Source of the DNA: Betaproteobacteria bacterium UBA7395
GTDB taxonomy: Bacteria > Pseudomonadota > Gammaproteobacteria > Burkholderiales > Rhodocyclaceae
Length of the DNA: 7,768 nucleotides
Assembly (NCBI GenBank): GCA_002470165.1
Contig: DKNF01000052.1
Location: 1 to 7,768, forward strand
Direction of reading: 5' to 3'
Positions 7,105-7,768 of this stretch are shown piece by piece. Under the pieces are notes generated by a model, which worked only from the letters and a program-made list of their open reading frames with translations, ran no database searches and was not told the DNA's origin. The translations under genes were made by a program, and so were the position numbers. How positions within the stretch are numbered: the first letter of the stretch is position 1; the number at the start of each line of letters is the position of its first letter.

Positions 7105-7768
7105 GCCGCAGCCTGCGCGTTGCCGACTACATCGCCCAGCGCTGTGCCGAAGCCGGCGCCCGCCACGTCTTCCTGGTCACCGGCGGCGGCGCCATGCACC
7201 TCAACGACGCCTTCGGCCGCCACCCGCAGCTGACGCCGGTCTGCTTCCATCACGAACAGGCCGCGGCGATGGCCGCCGAAGCCCACTACCGCACCGCCCG
7301 CCGCCTCGCCGTACTCAACGTGACCACCGGCCCCGGCGGCGTCAATGCGCTCAACGGCGTCTATGGCGCCTACGTCGATTCGATCGCGATGCTGGTCGTC
7401 TCCGGCCAGGTCAAGCGCGAAACCTACCTGCGCAACTTCCCGCAACCGCTGCGCCAGCTCGGCGACCAGGAAGTCGACATCGTCAGCATGGCCCGCCCGG
7501 TCTGCAAGTACGCAACGACGCTGCAGGACCCGCAAGCCGTCCGCCAGGTCATGGACCGCGCCCTTTTCCTGGCCACCAGCGGCCGCCCCGGGCCGGTGTG
7601 GATCGATGTCCCGGTCGACGTCCAGAGCACGCAGATCGACCCCGACCAGCTGCCCGGCTGGAACGAGGACGACCGTCAGGCCCTGCTCGACGATCCCGGC
7701 CTGTGCCCGAACACCCGGGCCTGGCTGGCGCAACCGCCGCGGCGCCAGTTCGCGGCCGAGCTCGAGAC
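7101..7768 (+). CDS. yerE: thiamine-diphosphate enzyme, acetolactate-synthase-like, probable YerE (3' end outside the window)
   Basis: The first 222 codons of a ThDP-dependent enzyme run off the right edge. The N-terminal pyrimidine-binding domain is clear: [20 protein letters not shown], then [13 protein letters not shown], then [12 protein letters not shown] with catalytic Glu52. Next come [20 protein letters not shown] and VVSGQ, and [15 protein letters not shown] ends the domain. The family includes acetolactate synthase. Directly after rfbFGH the best candidate is YerE of Yersinia, which transfers a two-carbon acetyl unit from pyruvate to C4 of CDP-4-keto-3,6-dideoxyglucose on the way to yersiniose. 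The function is inferred from context, and the cofactor-binding C-terminal half is not visible. It starts at ATG in the ATGA overlapping the rfbH stop, with GGGGTG about 9 bases upstream as ribosome site. Confidence 0.85.
   Translation, partial: MSRSLRVADYIAQRCAEAGARHVFLVTGGGAMHLNDAFGRHPQLTPVCFHHEQAAAMAAEAHYRTARRLAVLNVTTGPGGVNALNGVYGAYVDSIAMLVVSGQVKRETYLRNFPQPLRQLGDQEVDIVSMARPVCKYATTLQDPQAVRQVMDRALFLATSGRPGPVWIDVPVDVQSTQIDPDQLPGWNEDDRQALLDDPGLCPNTRAWLAQPPRRQFAAELE

Noticed and set aside
7056..7733. 225-codon minus-strand frame opposite the ThDP gene
   Set aside because: It is an antisense shadow caused by very high third-position GC. The plus strand encodes an unmistakable ThDP pyrimidine domain.

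Overview
The window looks like chromosome from a betaproteobacterium, most likely of the Rhodocyclales (Dechloromonas/Azonexus type). This rests on the rRNA leader, the high and variable GC content, and the helical N-terminal domain of the diguanylate cyclase. The assignment is inference from sequence character, not from a database search.

Left part, minus strand (1-1000): a gene for a small orphan ParA-type ATPase (322-939) reads leftward. It is followed by an initiator tRNA gene (tRNA-fMet, 175-251) with its own strong promoter. Next comes a second promoter with the same -35 and -10 hexamers plus an rRNA-leader boxA (11-22). An rRNA operon therefore almost certainly begins at the left edge and runs out of the window, with the 16S gene itself just outside. 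An IclR-type regulator (1034-1834) is divergent from the ParA gene.

Middle (1835-2205): 371 bases without a protein gene. They hold two weak hairpins and a divergent but foldable tRNA-Thr(UGU) gene on the minus strand (2090-2163). The promoter of this tRNA has a perfect TATAAT and a GC-rich discriminator, and it overlaps the start codon of the next plus-strand gene.

Right part, plus strand (2206-7768): one tightly packed operon. Each gene overlaps the next, three times as ATGA and once by 16 bases. The order is a GGDEF diguanylate cyclase, glucose-1-phosphate cytidylyltransferase (rfbF), CDP-glucose 4,6-dehydratase (rfbG), CDP-4-keto-6-deoxyglucose 3-dehydrase (rfbH), and the first 222 codons of an acetolactate-synthase-like thiamine-diphosphate enzyme resembling YerE. 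Together these would convert glucose-1-phosphate to CDP-4-keto-3,6-dideoxyglucose and then probably add a two-carbon branch from pyruvate, as in yersiniose synthesis for O-antigen or another surface glycan. The 3-dehydrase reductase partner, the final ketoreductase and any glycosyltransferase are not in the window and would be expected to the right.

The most interesting features are the translational coupling of a c-di-GMP synthase to a dideoxysugar pathway, the probable branched-chain sugar branch, and the odd tRNA-Thr whose promoter is interlocked with the start of the operon.
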